A stretch of DNA of 64,000 nucleotides, taken from contig NZ_CP033116.1 in the NCBI RefSeq assembly GCF_009497895.1, positions 2,170,001 to 2,234,000 on the forward strand, read 5' to 3'. The translations under genes were made by a program, and so were the position numbers. Of this stretch, positions 20,928 through 29,867 are shown one piece after another (the first letter of the stretch is position 1; each line of letters opens with the position of its first letter). The stretch is from Halopseudomonas pelagia. Lineage in GTDB: Bacteria; Pseudomonadota; Gammaproteobacteria; Pseudomonadales; Pseudomonadaceae. The notes under the pieces were generated by a model. It searched no databases, was not told where the DNA came from, and saw nothing but the letters and a program-made list of their open reading frames with translations.

Positions 20928-21167
20928 GTGACGGCCAACCAACCAGACAAACAACTTGATGCCCAGGGGCTGATGTGCCCGGAACCGGTAATGCTGCTGC
21001 ACAATGCGGTGCGCGATATGCAGGCGGGCGAGTTGCTTGAGGTGCTGGCCACCGACCCCTCGACCGAACGGGATATTCCCCGTTTTTGCTCCTTTCTCGG
21101 ACATGAGCTGGTCGAGCGCAGCGAAGCCGAGGGGGTATATCGCTACCTGTTACGTAAACAGGGCTAG
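20928..21167 (+). CDS. tusA: Sulfur carrier protein TusA
   Basis: A 79-residue TusA-family protein. I chose GTG 20928 because CAGGA lies 10 bases upstream and the product length matches TusA (about 80), although the frame is open further upstream. The signature [16 protein letters not shown] contains the CPxP Cys that carries persulfide sulfur for tRNA 2-thiouridine and related pathways. The C-terminal [17 protein letters not shown] is also family-typical. The stop codon overlaps by 4 bp the stop codon of the convergent DUF3080 gene. Confidence 0.9.
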   Translation: MTANQPDKQLDAQGLMCPEPVMLLHNAVRDMQAGELLEVLATDPSTERDIPRFCSFLGHELVERSEAEGVYRYLLRKQG

Positions 21168-22246
21168 GTGTCGGTATCCCTGGTGTTCCAGCCCGGCTGC
21201 CCCGGCCTGAGCTGGCATTGTCCCAATACGTCTTGCCAGGCCGTGCTGTGCGCGTTCAGTTGCTGCTGGTAACGTTCCCAGAGCGAATCTTTTGCGCCTA
21301 CCAGCGCGCGCAGGTAGTGCTCTGTCTCGGCCGGAATTGCTTGCACCTGGGCCAGTTCGCCAAGGCTTTGTTGCCAGGGTTGGCCAAGGCGCTGCACCTG
21401 TGCCAGGTAGGGTTGTATCTCACCGGCGTAGAAGGTCACAAATACATTGAGCAGAATCTGTGAACGCTGAGTAGGTTTGCCCAGCGGGCAGAGCTTTTGT
21501 GCCCGTTCGCTACCCAGCATGGCGGTGACCTGCTCCAGCGTATGGGTCAGCCGCGCGAGGCTGTGGATCAACTCGCTGCCGCGTTGGCTGCGCTGCAAAG
21601 CCTGGAAATGGGATTGCAGTTCGGTGCGTGGCGGCGGCAACACACCTGGTAAGGCCTGGCCAATGGCTGTCAATTGTTGCAGGGCGTCAAGAGCGGCCTG
21701 ATCGGTCAACGCGGTGCTGGAAACCGGTAAGGGGTCAGCGGTAAAGCGCAGGTAGTATTCAAATTCGCTGCTGGCATTCAGCGCGTTCCAGAACACCTCC
21801 GGCAGCTCTTCACGCTTGGTCGCGGCAATGTTTTGCAGATCCACCAGCAGCGCTTCACGTGCAGGATCATCGTGCAGAACCTCGATACAATCATCCAGGG
21901 CCTGAATTAGCTCACCATCCGCGGCCAGGCGATGGCTCCAGGGCATGACCTTGCCGAGGCTGCTGTTGCGCTGGGCGACGCTTTGCTGGAGGGTCTGGCA
22001 GCGGCGTGATTCGACCAGTAGTTCAAGCATGCCAATCCGTTGCTCTGCGACCGGGAGCAGCCGATCACGCCGCGAGGGGAGGCGATACTGGCTCAGGCTT
22101 TGGCTATCGAACCGGGTCCACGGCGCGTCGAGCACGCGACCAACGCGCTCGAGATAGTTGTCCATCTGCTGGCTGGCTTCAGGCGCGCGTTCGCAGCCGG
22201 ACAGGATCAGGCAACAGGTGATTGTGAGTAGCAGGCAACGCATCAT
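21164..22246 (-). CDS. DUF3080 family lipoprotein
   Basis: A protein of about 360 residues beginning [18 protein letters not shown]: a lipoprotein signal peptide with lipobox LSGC. The rest is helical and Gln/Leu-rich. The pattern [14 protein letters not shown], together with length and lipobox, matches the uncharacterised DUF3080 family found in pseudomonads. An earlier ATG at 22255 adds three residues. The function is unknown; an envelope location is predicted. It ends by overlapping the tusA stop codon on the opposite strand. Confidence 0.78.
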   Translation of the reverse strand: MMRCLLLTITCCLILSGCERAPEASQQMDNYLERVGRVLDAPWTRFDSQSLSQYRLPSRRDRLLPVAEQRIGMLELLVESRRCQTLQQSVAQRNSSLGKVMPWSHRLAADGELIQALDDCIEVLHDDPAREALLVDLQNIAATKREELPEVFWNALNASSEFEYYLRFTADPLPVSSTALTDQAALDALQQLTAIGQALPGVLPPPRTELQSHFQALQRSQRGSELIHSLARLTHTLEQVTAMLGSERAQKLCPLGKPTQRSQILLNVFVTFYAGEIQPYLAQVQRLGQPWQQSLGELAQVQAIPAETEHYLRALVGAKDSLWERYQQQLNAHSTAWQDVLGQCQLRPGQPGWNTRDTDT

Positions 22247-22308
22247 GTCTCCCACAAGGCGGGGATGTTGAGTATGGCATGCCGATACGCGCCCGCTGAA
22301 AGCAGGCG

Positions 22309-23715
22309 TTACTGGATTTTTCCTGCGACACCGTAGGGCTGATTGCGTTTACGTCCGGCCCCGACATAGGCCAGGCGCACGCCGAGAAACAGCGCCGCCG
22401 CAGTTAAGCCGATAATCAAGCCTTGCCAGAAGCCGGCAGGGCCGCGCGCGGGTCCGAGCAAGTCGGTCAGGCCCAAGACATAACCGCAGGGCAGGCCGAT
22501 CAGCCAGTAGGCGATCAGCGTCAGCAGCATGGGCAGACGGGTATCCTGGTAACCGCGCAACGCGCCCGCGCAGGCCACCTGGATGGCGTCAGAGAATTGG
22601 TAAATGGCGGCGTAAACAAACAGCTGGGACGCGAGACTGATGACGGCCTGATCATTGGTGTAGAGCAGCGGTATCCAGTCGGCAAAACCAAACATGATTG
22701 CCGCTGCGATGCAGGCGAACGCCAGTGCTACGCCCATCCCCATCTTCGCTGCGAACAAGCCCGCACGGGCGCCGTTCAGGCCCAGGTTATGACCAACGCG
22801 CACAGTGATCGCCAGCCCCAGGCTGAAAGGCACCATGAACGTCAGTGAGGAGAAATTCAGCGCCACCTGATGGCTGGCGACCACCACCGCTCCCAGTCCG
22901 CCGATCAACAGTGCGATCAGACAGAACATGCTGGTTTCGGCGAAAAGTGCGATGCCGATCGGCAGACCCAGACCAAGCAAATGCCGTTGTTCCGGCCAGT
23001 TTGGCCAGTCGAACCGCTCGAACAGCCGGATGCTGTTGTATAGCGATGAGCGCTTGAGGTAAACCAGCATGCAGCCGAGCATGAACCACATGACCAGCGC
23101 GGTGGCGTAGCCGCAGCCGACGGCGCCCATGCCCGGGAAACCGAGCTTACCGTAGACCAATATGTAATTGGCTGGCACGTTCAACGCCAGGCCGAGAAAG
23201 CCGATCAGCATGGTTGGTTTGGTCTGCGATAGCCCGTCGCTCAGGCCGCGCAAAGCTTGGTATAACGCCACCGCGGGAAACCCAAGAGCAACGCCTTTGA
23301 GATAACCCATGGTGATCTTGGTCAGCTCGGGTTGCACGTCCATCCAGTGCAGAATCGGCTCGACCGAGAACAGGAAGCCGCAGCACAGCGTGCCAATGAT
23401 CACGCCGAGCCAACCGCCCTGGCGCACCAAAGCGCCACTGCGCTCGTTGTGCCCGCTGCCATTGTTGGCCGCCACCTTGGAGGTGACGATCATCAGTACA
23501 CCGGTCAGAAACAGGAAGGTCGGTACCCAGAAAGAATTACCTAACGCGACGGCGGCCAGATCCAGCGCGCTGACTCGACCGGCCATGGCGGTATCGACGA
23601 AGCCGAGTAGGGTGTGGGCCATCTGCGCGGCGATGATGGGCAGTGCGAGCCAGATCAGGGAGCGCAATTCTGTTACACTGCGGCGCCTGTAGGTGGCGGA
23701 TTTTCTGCGGGTCAT
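22309..23715 (-). CDS. MATE-family multidrug/cation antiporter (NorM/PmpM type)
   Basis: A 468-residue integral membrane protein with about 12 predicted helices arranged in two homologous halves, typical of NorM-type MATE exporters. LIWLALPIIAAQMAHTLLGF opens the first half and LGLGLPIGIALFAETSMF the second. GFVDTAMAGRVS is the conserved MATE segment after helix 1. It is most likely the PmpM homologue, exporting cationic drugs in exchange for H+ or Na+. The start at 23715 has a weak ribosome site. It is divergent from epmC, the two start codons being 85 bp apart. Confidence 0.92.
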   Translation of the reverse strand: MTRRKSATYRRRSVTELRSLIWLALPIIAAQMAHTLLGFVDTAMAGRVSALDLAAVALGNSFWVPTFLFLTGVLMIVTSKVAANNGSGHNERSGALVRQGGWLGVIIGTLCCGFLFSVEPILHWMDVQPELTKITMGYLKGVALGFPAVALYQALRGLSDGLSQTKPTMLIGFLGLALNVPANYILVYGKLGFPGMGAVGCGYATALVMWFMLGCMLVYLKRSSLYNSIRLFERFDWPNWPEQRHLLGLGLPIGIALFAETSMFCLIALLIGGLGAVVVASHQVALNFSSLTFMVPFSLGLAITVRVGHNLGLNGARAGLFAAKMGMGVALAFACIAAAIMFGFADWIPLLYTNDQAVISLASQLFVYAAIYQFSDAIQVACAGALRGYQDTRLPMLLTLIAYWLIGLPCGYVLGLTDLLGPARGPAGFWQGLIIGLTAAALFLGVRLAYVGAGRKRNQPYGVAGKIQ

Positions 23716-23799
23716 GATTTTTTGCGAATCATATGGGATCTGTCTGGAGAAAAGCGCCTCATCCTAACAACTTGCCCGACATTGTCTAGCCAACCTGCC

Positions 23800-24330
23800 A
23801 TGACCCACGATGTTAAGGATCTGATTCGTCTATTTGCCGATTGCTTCGCCGAGCAATACCACACCTGTCTGGTCGCTGGCGGCCAGGAGCCGGAGTATAT
23901 ACCGGCTTCGCCCGAGCACTCGCAGCACCGCATCATTTTCGCCCATGACTATTTTCGCAGCGCCTTGCATGAGGTGTCGCACTGGTGCGTGGCGGGAGCA
24001 GAGCGGCGGTTATTACCGGATTTCGGCTATTGGTACGCCCCGGATGGTCGCGATGCCGAGCAGCAGCGTACTTTCGAGCAGGTAGAGGTCAAGCCGCAAG
24101 CGCTGGAGTGGTTATTCTGCGCCGCGGCCGTGCATCCGTTTCGGGTCAGTCTGGATAATCTTAGCGGCGAGGAGACTGATCCCGCGCCCTTTGAGCAGGC
24201 GGTGCGTCAGCAACTGCTCAGCTACCTGGAGAACGGCGTGCCGGAGCGGCCTGCACGCTTTATCCAGGCGCTGGTTGATACCTACCGCGGTGGGCAGCCG
24301 CTAGAGCCCGCTGAATTTCTGCTCGACTGA
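23800..24330 (+). CDS. epmC: Elongation factor P hydroxylase EpmC
   Basis: A 176-residue YfcM/EpmC-type protein starting at ATG 23800 (MTHDVKDLIRLF). The metal-binding signature HEVSHWCVAGAERR (about residues 54-67) and the segment DFGYWYAPDGR are diagnostic. In E. coli EpmC hydroxylates the beta-lysylated Lys of EF-P. No epmA or epmB is in this window, so the full EF-P pathway cannot be confirmed; pseudomonads often rhamnosylate EF-P instead, which leaves the role here open. It is divergent from the MATE gene. Confidence 0.85.
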   Translation: MTHDVKDLIRLFADCFAEQYHTCLVAGGQEPEYIPASPEHSQHRIIFAHDYFRSALHEVSHWCVAGAERRLLPDFGYWYAPDGRDAEQQRTFEQVEVKPQALEWLFCAAAVHPFRVSLDNLSGEETDPAPFEQAVRQQLLSYLENGVPERPARFIQALVDTYRGGQPLEPAEFLLD

Positions 24331-24358
24331 GCCGCGGTAGAAACCACCCGCAGCTGCG

Positions 24359-25279
24359 CTAGTTAACGGCTTGCAATCCCATGCGCATTTCAGGCTCCCC
24401 GCCGAGCAATAACTGAGTGAATTGTTGTTGACGATAATTGACGACCGGGCGCTCGGCGGGTAGCAAAAAATCCATCACGGCGTCCCGTGTCTGACTCCAT
24501 GCGTGCTTGTTCTCCGCGTCGAGAAAATGCCCGGCCAGGGCAATACGAGCGAACTCGCACTGATCAATCAGTTGCGAAAACTGGCGCGCGTCGTCGGCGC
24601 TGGTGTATTCGTCCCATTCGCCATTGACGAACAGCACTGGAACGTCGATACATTCTGCGTCCTGCAGGTAGCAGTGGCTGTCCTGATTTAATACCTGGCG
24701 CACATGAAAGGCCATCTGCAGGTACTCGTGGTCATCCAGACTACAGATATGGCGGAAATTGAAGCGCTTGAAGAGTGATGGCAGGTGCTTGCCTATGGTG
24801 CCGTTGATCAGTTCCGCGACACCCCGGCGGTCGCACTGGCTTAGCCGTTCCAGGCCGGTTTGCAGGTAATCGCGCATGGCAGGATTAATCACTGGCGAGA
24901 AGCCCATGATCACTGCGCGCCTGATGCTCGGTGGGTTCTGCGCCAACGCCAGCATTGCCGATGCTCCACCCCAGGAAAAGGACAGCAGGTGGTCTGCATT
25001 GAAATGATCGATCAAGTCGAGCAGCAGCCGCGTTTCCTGCTCCTTGGACATCGGCCTGTCGTGGCGATTGTGCGCTTTTGACAGGCCGGCATAGGGCTCG
25101 TCAAACATCACCACGTTAAAATCAGCTTGCAGATAACGCAGGGTCTGGGCAAAAGAGGCAGTTGTCGCCAAAGAGCCGTTAACCAGAATAATGGTGCCCC
25201 GCGGTGCCGGACTGGCATAGTAAGCGGTATGAACGGTGAATAACCCTTGGCTGTTGAACAGTGCGTTCTGTGCGTGCAT
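24359..25279 (-). CDS. phaG: PhaG-type (R)-3-hydroxyacyl-ACP thioesterase/transacylase
   Basis: A 306-residue alpha/beta hydrolase close to the remembered P. putida PhaG over most of its length. VNGSLATTASFAQT, SFSWGGAS (nucleophile Ser), GFSPVINPAMRDYL, GKHLPSLFKRFN, NGEWDEYT (acid) and GHFLD (His) all correspond. PhaG diverts 3-hydroxyacyl-ACP from fatty-acid synthesis towards medium-chain PHA. The paralogue RhlA, which makes the rhamnolipid lipid moiety, is the alternative, but matches less well. No phaC or alkK-like ligase is nearby. A 366-bp upstream region may carry its promoter. Confidence 0.85.
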   Translation of the reverse strand: MHAQNALFNSQGLFTVHTAYYASPAPRGTIILVNGSLATTASFAQTLRYLQADFNVVMFDEPYAGLSKAHNRHDRPMSKEQETRLLLDLIDHFNADHLLSFSWGGASAMLALAQNPPSIRRAVIMGFSPVINPAMRDYLQTGLERLSQCDRRGVAELINGTIGKHLPSLFKRFNFRHICSLDDHEYLQMAFHVRQVLNQDSHCYLQDAECIDVPVLFVNGEWDEYTSADDARQFSQLIDQCEFARIALAGHFLDAENKHAWSQTRDAVMDFLLPAERPVVNYRQQQFTQLLLGGEPEMRMGLQAVN

Positions 25280-25645
25280 ATTCCCTGTCTCCCGGTGTTG
25301 GAGGTTTGGGCGAGCAGCAGTTAGCCGCCGCGCAAGTCAGGGCAGAAAGGCCAGAGGGCCGGAAACGTATAATCCCGAAGCCTGCTTGCGAGCAGGGCTT
25401 TTGTATCACCAGAGTGTTGTTATGGCGGGGCGGGTGTGAAGGATAATCAACTGCCAGCAATGGGTAATTGCCGTTGGTGCAGGTGATTCAGGCAGATCCT
25501 TCAAATGGCACAAGTGCCAGGCATTCTTAGAACAACCATGCGACTCTTTGGTCACATATCGACTCGTGATCCAAGTAAAGCAGTAGCCAGTACCTCAGGC
25601 AAGAGGTAATTCTTAAATCACTGACAAATGGTCGTGGAATTTTCA
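25280..25645. other. 366-bp region between phaG and pdxB
   Basis: Divergent promoter region without a credible gene. It contains an exact TATAAT (25368-25373, plus strand) and a hairpin AAGCCTGCT-TGCG-AGCAGGGCTT (25378-25400) followed by TTTTG, which resembles a short terminator. Neither can be tied to a gene. Confidence 0.5.
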
Positions 25646-26809
25646 ATGCATATTGTGGCGGATGACAATATTCCCTTGTTAAGCGAATTTTTTGCCGGAC
25701 ACGGCCGCTTGAGTGTCTTTCCTGGCCGGCAGCTGAAAACCGTCGACCTGATGGATGCAGACGTGTTGCTGGTGCGCTCGGTGACCCGGGTGGACAAGGC
25801 GCTGCTGTCTGGTACGCCTGTGCGCTTCGTCGGCACCTGCACCATAGGTACGGATCATCTGGATCTGGCCTGGCTCGCCAGTGCCGGTATACAGGTGGCC
25901 AGCGCACCGGGATGCAACGCCCGCGGTGTGGTCGAATACGTACTCAGTTGCTTGCTGACGCTGGCGGAGCGCACTGGCCAGCGCTGGCAGGAGCGTGTGG
26001 TGGGTATAGTCGGGGTAGGGCAGGTAGGTAGCCGGCTGGCAGCGACCCTGGATGCGCTGGGCGTTAGCACCTTGCTCTGCGATCCGTTGCGCGCGGAAGC
26101 CGGAGAGCCTGGCTTCGTCGGCCTGGATGAATTGCTGGCGCGGGCTGATGTAGTCAGCTGCCATGTGCCGCTGAGTGTTTGCGGAGCGCACGCCACCCGG
26201 CATTTGTTCGACGAGCAGCGTTTGCACAGCCTGCGCCAGGGCTCCTGGTTGATCAACAGTAGCCGTGGTCCGGTGATTGATGCCGGCGCCCTGGAGCAAG
26301 TGCTGGCGCAGCGTGATGATCTGCAGGTGGCGCTGGATGTCTGGGAAGAGGAGCCGCTGGTCAGTAGCTCATTGGCGGCGTGTTGTGCCTTGGCTACCCC
26401 GCACGTCGCCGGTTACAGCCTGGATGGCAAATTGCGCGGTACCGAGCAGATCTACCAGGCGTTGTGTGATTATCTGGGTGAGTCGTATCAGCATCAGTTG
26501 GCCAACCTGGCGCCGCTGACCGGCCAGGCCCGGCTGGAGCTGGCAGCTTCACCCCCGGCGGACTGGGCGCTACAAAAGGCGCTTCGCTGTGTATATGACG
26601 TGCGTGATGACGATGCAAGGATGCGGCAGATGCTGCAGCAGGCACAGACGGCGCCGGACAGTGCAGCGGCTTGCCGCGCCGGCTTTGATCGGTTGCGCAA
26701 GAACTACCCCTTACGCAGGGAGGCCCCGTTACTGAGTATCGGCCTGGGCAGCGCTGCCTCGGCCGATCTCAAAACATCGCTCCAGGCCGCGGGATTCAGC
26801 CTGGACTGA
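25646..26809 (+). CDS. pdxB: Erythronate-4-phosphate dehydrogenase PdxB
   Basis: PdxB oxidises 4-phosphoerythronate in pyridoxal phosphate synthesis. The 387-residue product (start ATG 25646, MHIVADDNIPL) is a D-2-hydroxyacid dehydrogenase. Signature elements are TCTIGTDHLD, the NAD-binding GIVGVGQVGSRL, and the catalytic Arg in NSSRGPVID. The Glu and His are visible in WEEEPLV and TPHVAGYSLDGK. The C-terminal dimerisation domain typical of PdxB follows residue 290. It is transcribed away from phaG and is followed by a tiny gene on the opposite strand. Confidence 0.95.
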   Translation: MHIVADDNIPLLSEFFAGHGRLSVFPGRQLKTVDLMDADVLLVRSVTRVDKALLSGTPVRFVGTCTIGTDHLDLAWLASAGIQVASAPGCNARGVVEYVLSCLLTLAERTGQRWQERVVGIVGVGQVGSRLAATLDALGVSTLLCDPLRAEAGEPGFVGLDELLARADVVSCHVPLSVCGAHATRHLFDEQRLHSLRQGSWLINSSRGPVIDAGALEQVLAQRDDLQVALDVWEEEPLVSSSLAACCALATPHVAGYSLDGKLRGTEQIYQALCDYLGESYQHQLANLAPLTGQARLELAASPPADWALQKALRCVYDVRDDDARMRQMLQQAQTAPDSAAACRAGFDRLRKNYPLRREAPLLSIGLGSAASADLKTSLQAAGFSLD

Positions 26810-26827
26810 AAGGCGCTCAGCTCAGGC

Positions 26828-27001
26828 TTAAGCGTTTTCGGAGCAGGAATCTTCCAGCGCGGCACAGGCCTGCTGGACCATATGCTCGGTAATGGCGATT
26901 TCCCGGCCGTGCTCATCGATCAGCCAGCCACCGGTAAACTGGGCGGGATGACACATGATGTGAGCCGAGGCAAAAGGGGGCTGGCGCGCTTGTACATTCA
27001 T
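26828..27001 (-). CDS. Small conserved-looking protein (57 aa), possibly PA1571 family
   Basis: A short ORF read directly from the sequence: MNVQARQPPFASAHIMCHPA ... ending CSENA. The central segment GGWLIDEHGREIAITEHMV resembles, from memory, small Pseudomonas proteins named the PA1571 family (..DAQGREIPITE.M..). An ACGGAG ribosome-binding site lies six bases upstream of the ATG. It converges on pdxB with 18 bp between stop codons. The function is unknown; it is soluble, acidic at the end, and has no signal peptide. Confidence 0.65.
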   Translation of the reverse strand: MNVQARQPPFASAHIMCHPAQFTGGWLIDEHGREIAITEHMVQQACAALEDSCSENA

Positions 27002-27120
27002 GCTTTTCTCCGTTCGGTTATCAGGTAATCAGGGCCTTGCTTGTACTTTTCTGGTTTGATCGCAGAATAGGTCACGGGTATGACGGCCGTGTTACAACCG
27101 GCGCAATCTAATGAGGATCT

Positions 27121-28248
27121 ATGTCGCAACTATTTCGCTTGGGTTTGATCATCAATCCGCTGGCTGGCCTGGGTGGTCGAGCCGCATTGAAAGGCTCGGA
27201 TGGCGTGGCTGACCAGGCATTGGCGATGGGCGTTGAACCGCTGGCTCAGCAACGGGTGAAAGTCTCGCTGCAGGCGCTGTTGCCACTGCGTGATCAATTG
27301 CAGATATTCGCCGCACCCGGCCTGATGGGCGCGGCGTTACTCGAGGAACTGGGCTTTGAGCATGAGGTAATAGGCGAGTTGAGCGGTGATCAGACCCGCG
27401 CTGAGGACACCGAGCGCCTGGCCGAACAGATTCAGGCGCGTGGCGTGGATCTTTTGTTGTTTGCCGGTGGCGATGGTACTGCGCGAAATATCTGCAACAG
27501 CGCGCGCCCGGGGCAGCTGGTGCTGGGCATACCCGCTGGGGTAAAGATCCACTCCGGCGTTTACGCGGTGAATCCCCGCGCGGCGGGAGAGCTGGTAGCG
27601 CTGCTGGTGACCGGCGAACTGGTGCGGCTGGGTAGCGCCGACGTGCGTGATATAGACGAAGTGGCGTTCCGCGAAGGCCAGGTCCGCACCCGCCATTACG
27701 GTGAGTTGTCGATCCCCGAAGAGGGTCGTTTTGTGCAGCAGGTCAAACAGGGCGGTCGCGAACTGGAAACCCTGGTGCTGGATGATATTGCTGCTGGCTT
27801 GCAGGAGGAAGGCGACGCAATCACCTGGATCATGGGTCCGGGCTCGACCAATCTGGGTCTGCTGGAAGCCATGGGTCTGGAAGGCACGCTATTGGGCGTG
27901 GACGTACTGCGCGCTGGCGAGTTGATCGGCCGCGATGTAACTGAAGCGCAATTGTGGCAGCTGCTGCAGGACGCCGAAGAGGCGCGGATTCTGGTTACTG
28001 CGATTGGCGGTCAGGGACATATTCTGGGTCGCGGCAATCAACAGATTTCACCGCGTATCGTGCGCGCGGTCGGGGTCGAGAATCTGCTGGTGGTGGCGAC
28101 CAAAAGCAAACTCAAGACGCTCGCCGGTAGGCCATTTCTGGTGGACAGCGGAGACCAGCAGCTGGATGAAGAGCTCACCGGTCTGCGCCGGGTGTTAAGT
28201 GGCTATCGGGAGGAGATGTTGTACCCCGCTAACTGGCAGGCCAGTTAG
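27121..28248 (+). CDS. ATP-NAD kinase family protein (COG3199 type)
   Basis: A 375-residue protein with the NAD-kinase/diacylglycerol-kinase fold. LGLIINPLAGLGG begins the domain, FAGGDGTARNI is the conserved GGDGT nucleotide-binding motif (about residue 117), and IPAGVKIHSGVYAVNP follows as in the AcoX/COG3199 branch. The C-terminal half contains ITWIMGPGSTN and AIGGQGHILGRGNQQ, characteristic of this branch rather than of PpnK. The actual substrate is not established for the group. A bidirectional terminator follows. Confidence 0.85.
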   Translation: MSQLFRLGLIINPLAGLGGRAALKGSDGVADQALAMGVEPLAQQRVKVSLQALLPLRDQLQIFAAPGLMGAALLEELGFEHEVIGELSGDQTRAEDTERLAEQIQARGVDLLLFAGGDGTARNICNSARPGQLVLGIPAGVKIHSGVYAVNPRAAGELVALLVTGELVRLGSADVRDIDEVAFREGQVRTRHYGELSIPEEGRFVQQVKQGGRELETLVLDDIAAGLQEEGDAITWIMGPGSTNLGLLEAMGLEGTLLGVDVLRAGELIGRDVTEAQLWQLLQDAEEARILVTAIGGQGHILGRGNQQISPRIVRAVGVENLLVVATKSKLKTLAGRPFLVDSGDQQLDEELTGLRRVLSGYREEMLYPANWQAS

Positions 28249-28360
28249 CGGCAAGCCTCAAGCCTCAAGCTGGAAGCTTGAAGCAAACCCAATAAAAAAC
28301 CTGCGTAGCTCCAGGCTTCGCAGGTTTTGTTTTACTTGAAGCTTGCCGCTTGCCGCTGGG
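28249..28360. repeat. GCTTCAAGC/GCTTGAAGC-type intergenic repeats flanking a terminator
   Basis: Blocks CAAGCCTCAAGCCTCAAGCT (from 28252), GGAAGCTTGAAGC and ACTTGAAGCTTGCCGCTTGC (from 28334) form inverted copies on both sides of the hairpin at 28294. Similar blocks flank the nrdA-nrdB gap. Confidence 0.65.
28294..28330. terminator. Bidirectional terminator between the NAD-kinase-like gene and htpX
   Basis: Stem AAAACCTGCG / CGCAGGTTTT (28296-28305 and 28319-28328) with flanking A and T runs; it serves both convergent genes. Confidence 0.92.
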
Positions 28361-28361
28361 G

Positions 28362-29252
28362 TTACCGGAGGTTTCCTTCGCGCAGTGCAGCGATCCGCTG
28401 TTCGAGCGGAGGGTGGGTCATCAGTAAGCCGGCTAGTCCATTTTTCAGGCTGCCGTTGATGCCGAAGGCGACCATCTCGCCAGGCATCTCTACCGGAATG
28501 CCCTGTTCCGCGCGCAGGTGTTCCAGCGCGGCAATCATGTTACCGGCCCCGGCAAGCTGCGCCGCGGCAGCGTCTGCGCGGAACTCGCGCTGGCGCGAGA
28601 ACCACATGACGATAATACTGGCGAGAATGCCCAGTATAATTTCAGCGAAAATCGTCGCTATGATGTAACCGAAACCTATTCCACCACTTTCATTCTTGAA
28701 TATCACGCGGTCGACAAAACTGCCGATGATCCGCGCAAAGAACATCACGAAGGTGTTTACCACGCCCTGAATCAGCGTCAGGGTGACCATGTCGCCATTT
28801 GCCACATGACCTATCTCGTGGGCCATCACGGCCTTTACTTCGTTGGGGCTGAAGCGCTGCAGCATGCCCTCGGATACGGCGACCAGCGAGGCGTTGCGAT
28901 TCCAGCCGGTGGCGAAGGCATTGGGCGCGCGCGAGGGAAAGATGGCAACTTCGGGCATGCCGATATTGGCCTGCTTGGCCAGTTGCGCGACGGTATCGAC
29001 CAGCCACTGCTCCTGCCGATTCTGCGGTGTTTCAATGACCCGTGCGCCGGTACCGCGCTTGGCCATCCATTTGGACAGGAACAGAGAAACAAAGGCTCCG
29101 CCGAAGCCAAACAGGGCGCAGAAGATCAGCATCCCGGTCAGGTTTATCCCGCCTGCACCGTCAGTAGTACCAATACCCAGCAAACTGAGTGTCACGCTGG
29201 CTACCAACAGAATGGCGAAGTTGGTCGCCAGAAAAAGAACAATGCGCATCAT
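28362..29252 (-). CDS. htpX: Membrane zinc metalloprotease HtpX
   Basis: HtpX is an inner-membrane quality-control protease acting with FtsH. The 296-residue product has transmembrane helices at about 5-26 and 38-58, the zinc motif HEIGH (145-149) followed by VANGD, and two further helices after it. The third ligand Glu is expected in REFRADAAAAQLAG, which is present. Its place upstream of alaA, msrB and gpx matches PA2830 synteny as I recall. The second Met (28249 side of the gene is the stop; start at 29252 or 29249) is an alternative start. Confidence 0.96.
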   Translation of the reverse strand: MMRIVLFLATNFAILLVASVTLSLLGIGTTDGAGGINLTGMLIFCALFGFGGAFVSLFLSKWMAKRGTGARVIETPQNRQEQWLVDTVAQLAKQANIGMPEVAIFPSRAPNAFATGWNRNASLVAVSEGMLQRFSPNEVKAVMAHEIGHVANGDMVTLTLIQGVVNTFVMFFARIIGSFVDRVIFKNESGGIGFGYIIATIFAEIILGILASIIVMWFSRQREFRADAAAAQLAGAGNMIAALEHLRAEQGIPVEMPGEMVAFGINGSLKNGLAGLLMTHPPLEQRIAALREGNLR

Positions 29253-29413
29253 TTAATGAAGCTCCAGTAATGAAAAATCTGCCGGTTGCTGTGCCTGCTT
29301 CCCACAGGCACAGCAACCGGGTCTTATGTGTGGATATATTGGGTGTTTCCGTGCGGCTTTCAATCGCCAGTCTATTTCAAATCGTGTACTGCGGCGGCGC
29401 CAATAAGCGCTGT

Positions 29414-29842
29414 CTAGACCGGATCCTGGAAGCAGTGCTGGACGACATTGGCCAACTGGATTGACGATGCGCTGGCCCGCGCATCACGTAGCTGCTGAGC
29501 CAGGGTCGCGCGTTGTCGGGCAATGGTCGGTGGCAGGGTGTCGTCGTGTAATGCTTTGATCGGCGTGGCCAGGCGGACAAAGGCGCGCTCGGTCAAACAG
29601 CACTGATCAATCGCTTCCTGACGAATCACGTCGGTGTAGCGCAGAAAGCCTTCTTCAGCCAGCCATAGCATGGCGCTGAAACAGGCCTGGTGCCGAGGCG
29701 CCGGTACGCCAAATGCATCCGGCTCCAGTTCGCCAACCAGATCACTGACAAACAAGGTGGTCGGGCGCGGAAAACTGTTGAATAGCCCGAGCAGGATGCC
29801 AGCGACATCCTGATAAAAATCCTCGATATGCAGATCGGCCAT
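29414..29842 (-). CDS. Conserved hypothetical protein (142 aa)
   Basis: Start ATG 29842 with AAGGAG seven bases upstream; the frame is open further upstream but overlaps alaA there. The product MADLHIEDFYQDVAGILLGL is a small, mostly helical soluble protein with a GELEPDAFGVPAPRHQ turn and a Gln/Ala-rich C-terminus. I do not recognise a named domain. It lies 25 bp downstream of alaA on the same strand, so it is probably co-transcribed. The position corresponds to PA2829 in the P. aeruginosa order as I remember it. Confidence 0.75.
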   Translation of the reverse strand: MADLHIEDFYQDVAGILLGLFNSFPRPTTLFVSDLVGELEPDAFGVPAPRHQACFSAMLWLAEEGFLRYTDVIRQEAIDQCCLTERAFVRLATPIKALHDDTLPPTIARQRATLAQQLRDARASASSIQLANVVQHCFQDPV

Positions 29843-29867
29843 GCCGCGACTCCTTGGCGCCTGCTGA

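Noticed and set aside
25368..25402. Possible tiny sRNA (TATAAT followed by a hairpin and T run)
   Set aside because: The hairpin starts only about five bases after the -10 box, so a transcript from it would begin inside the stem; no good -35 is present.
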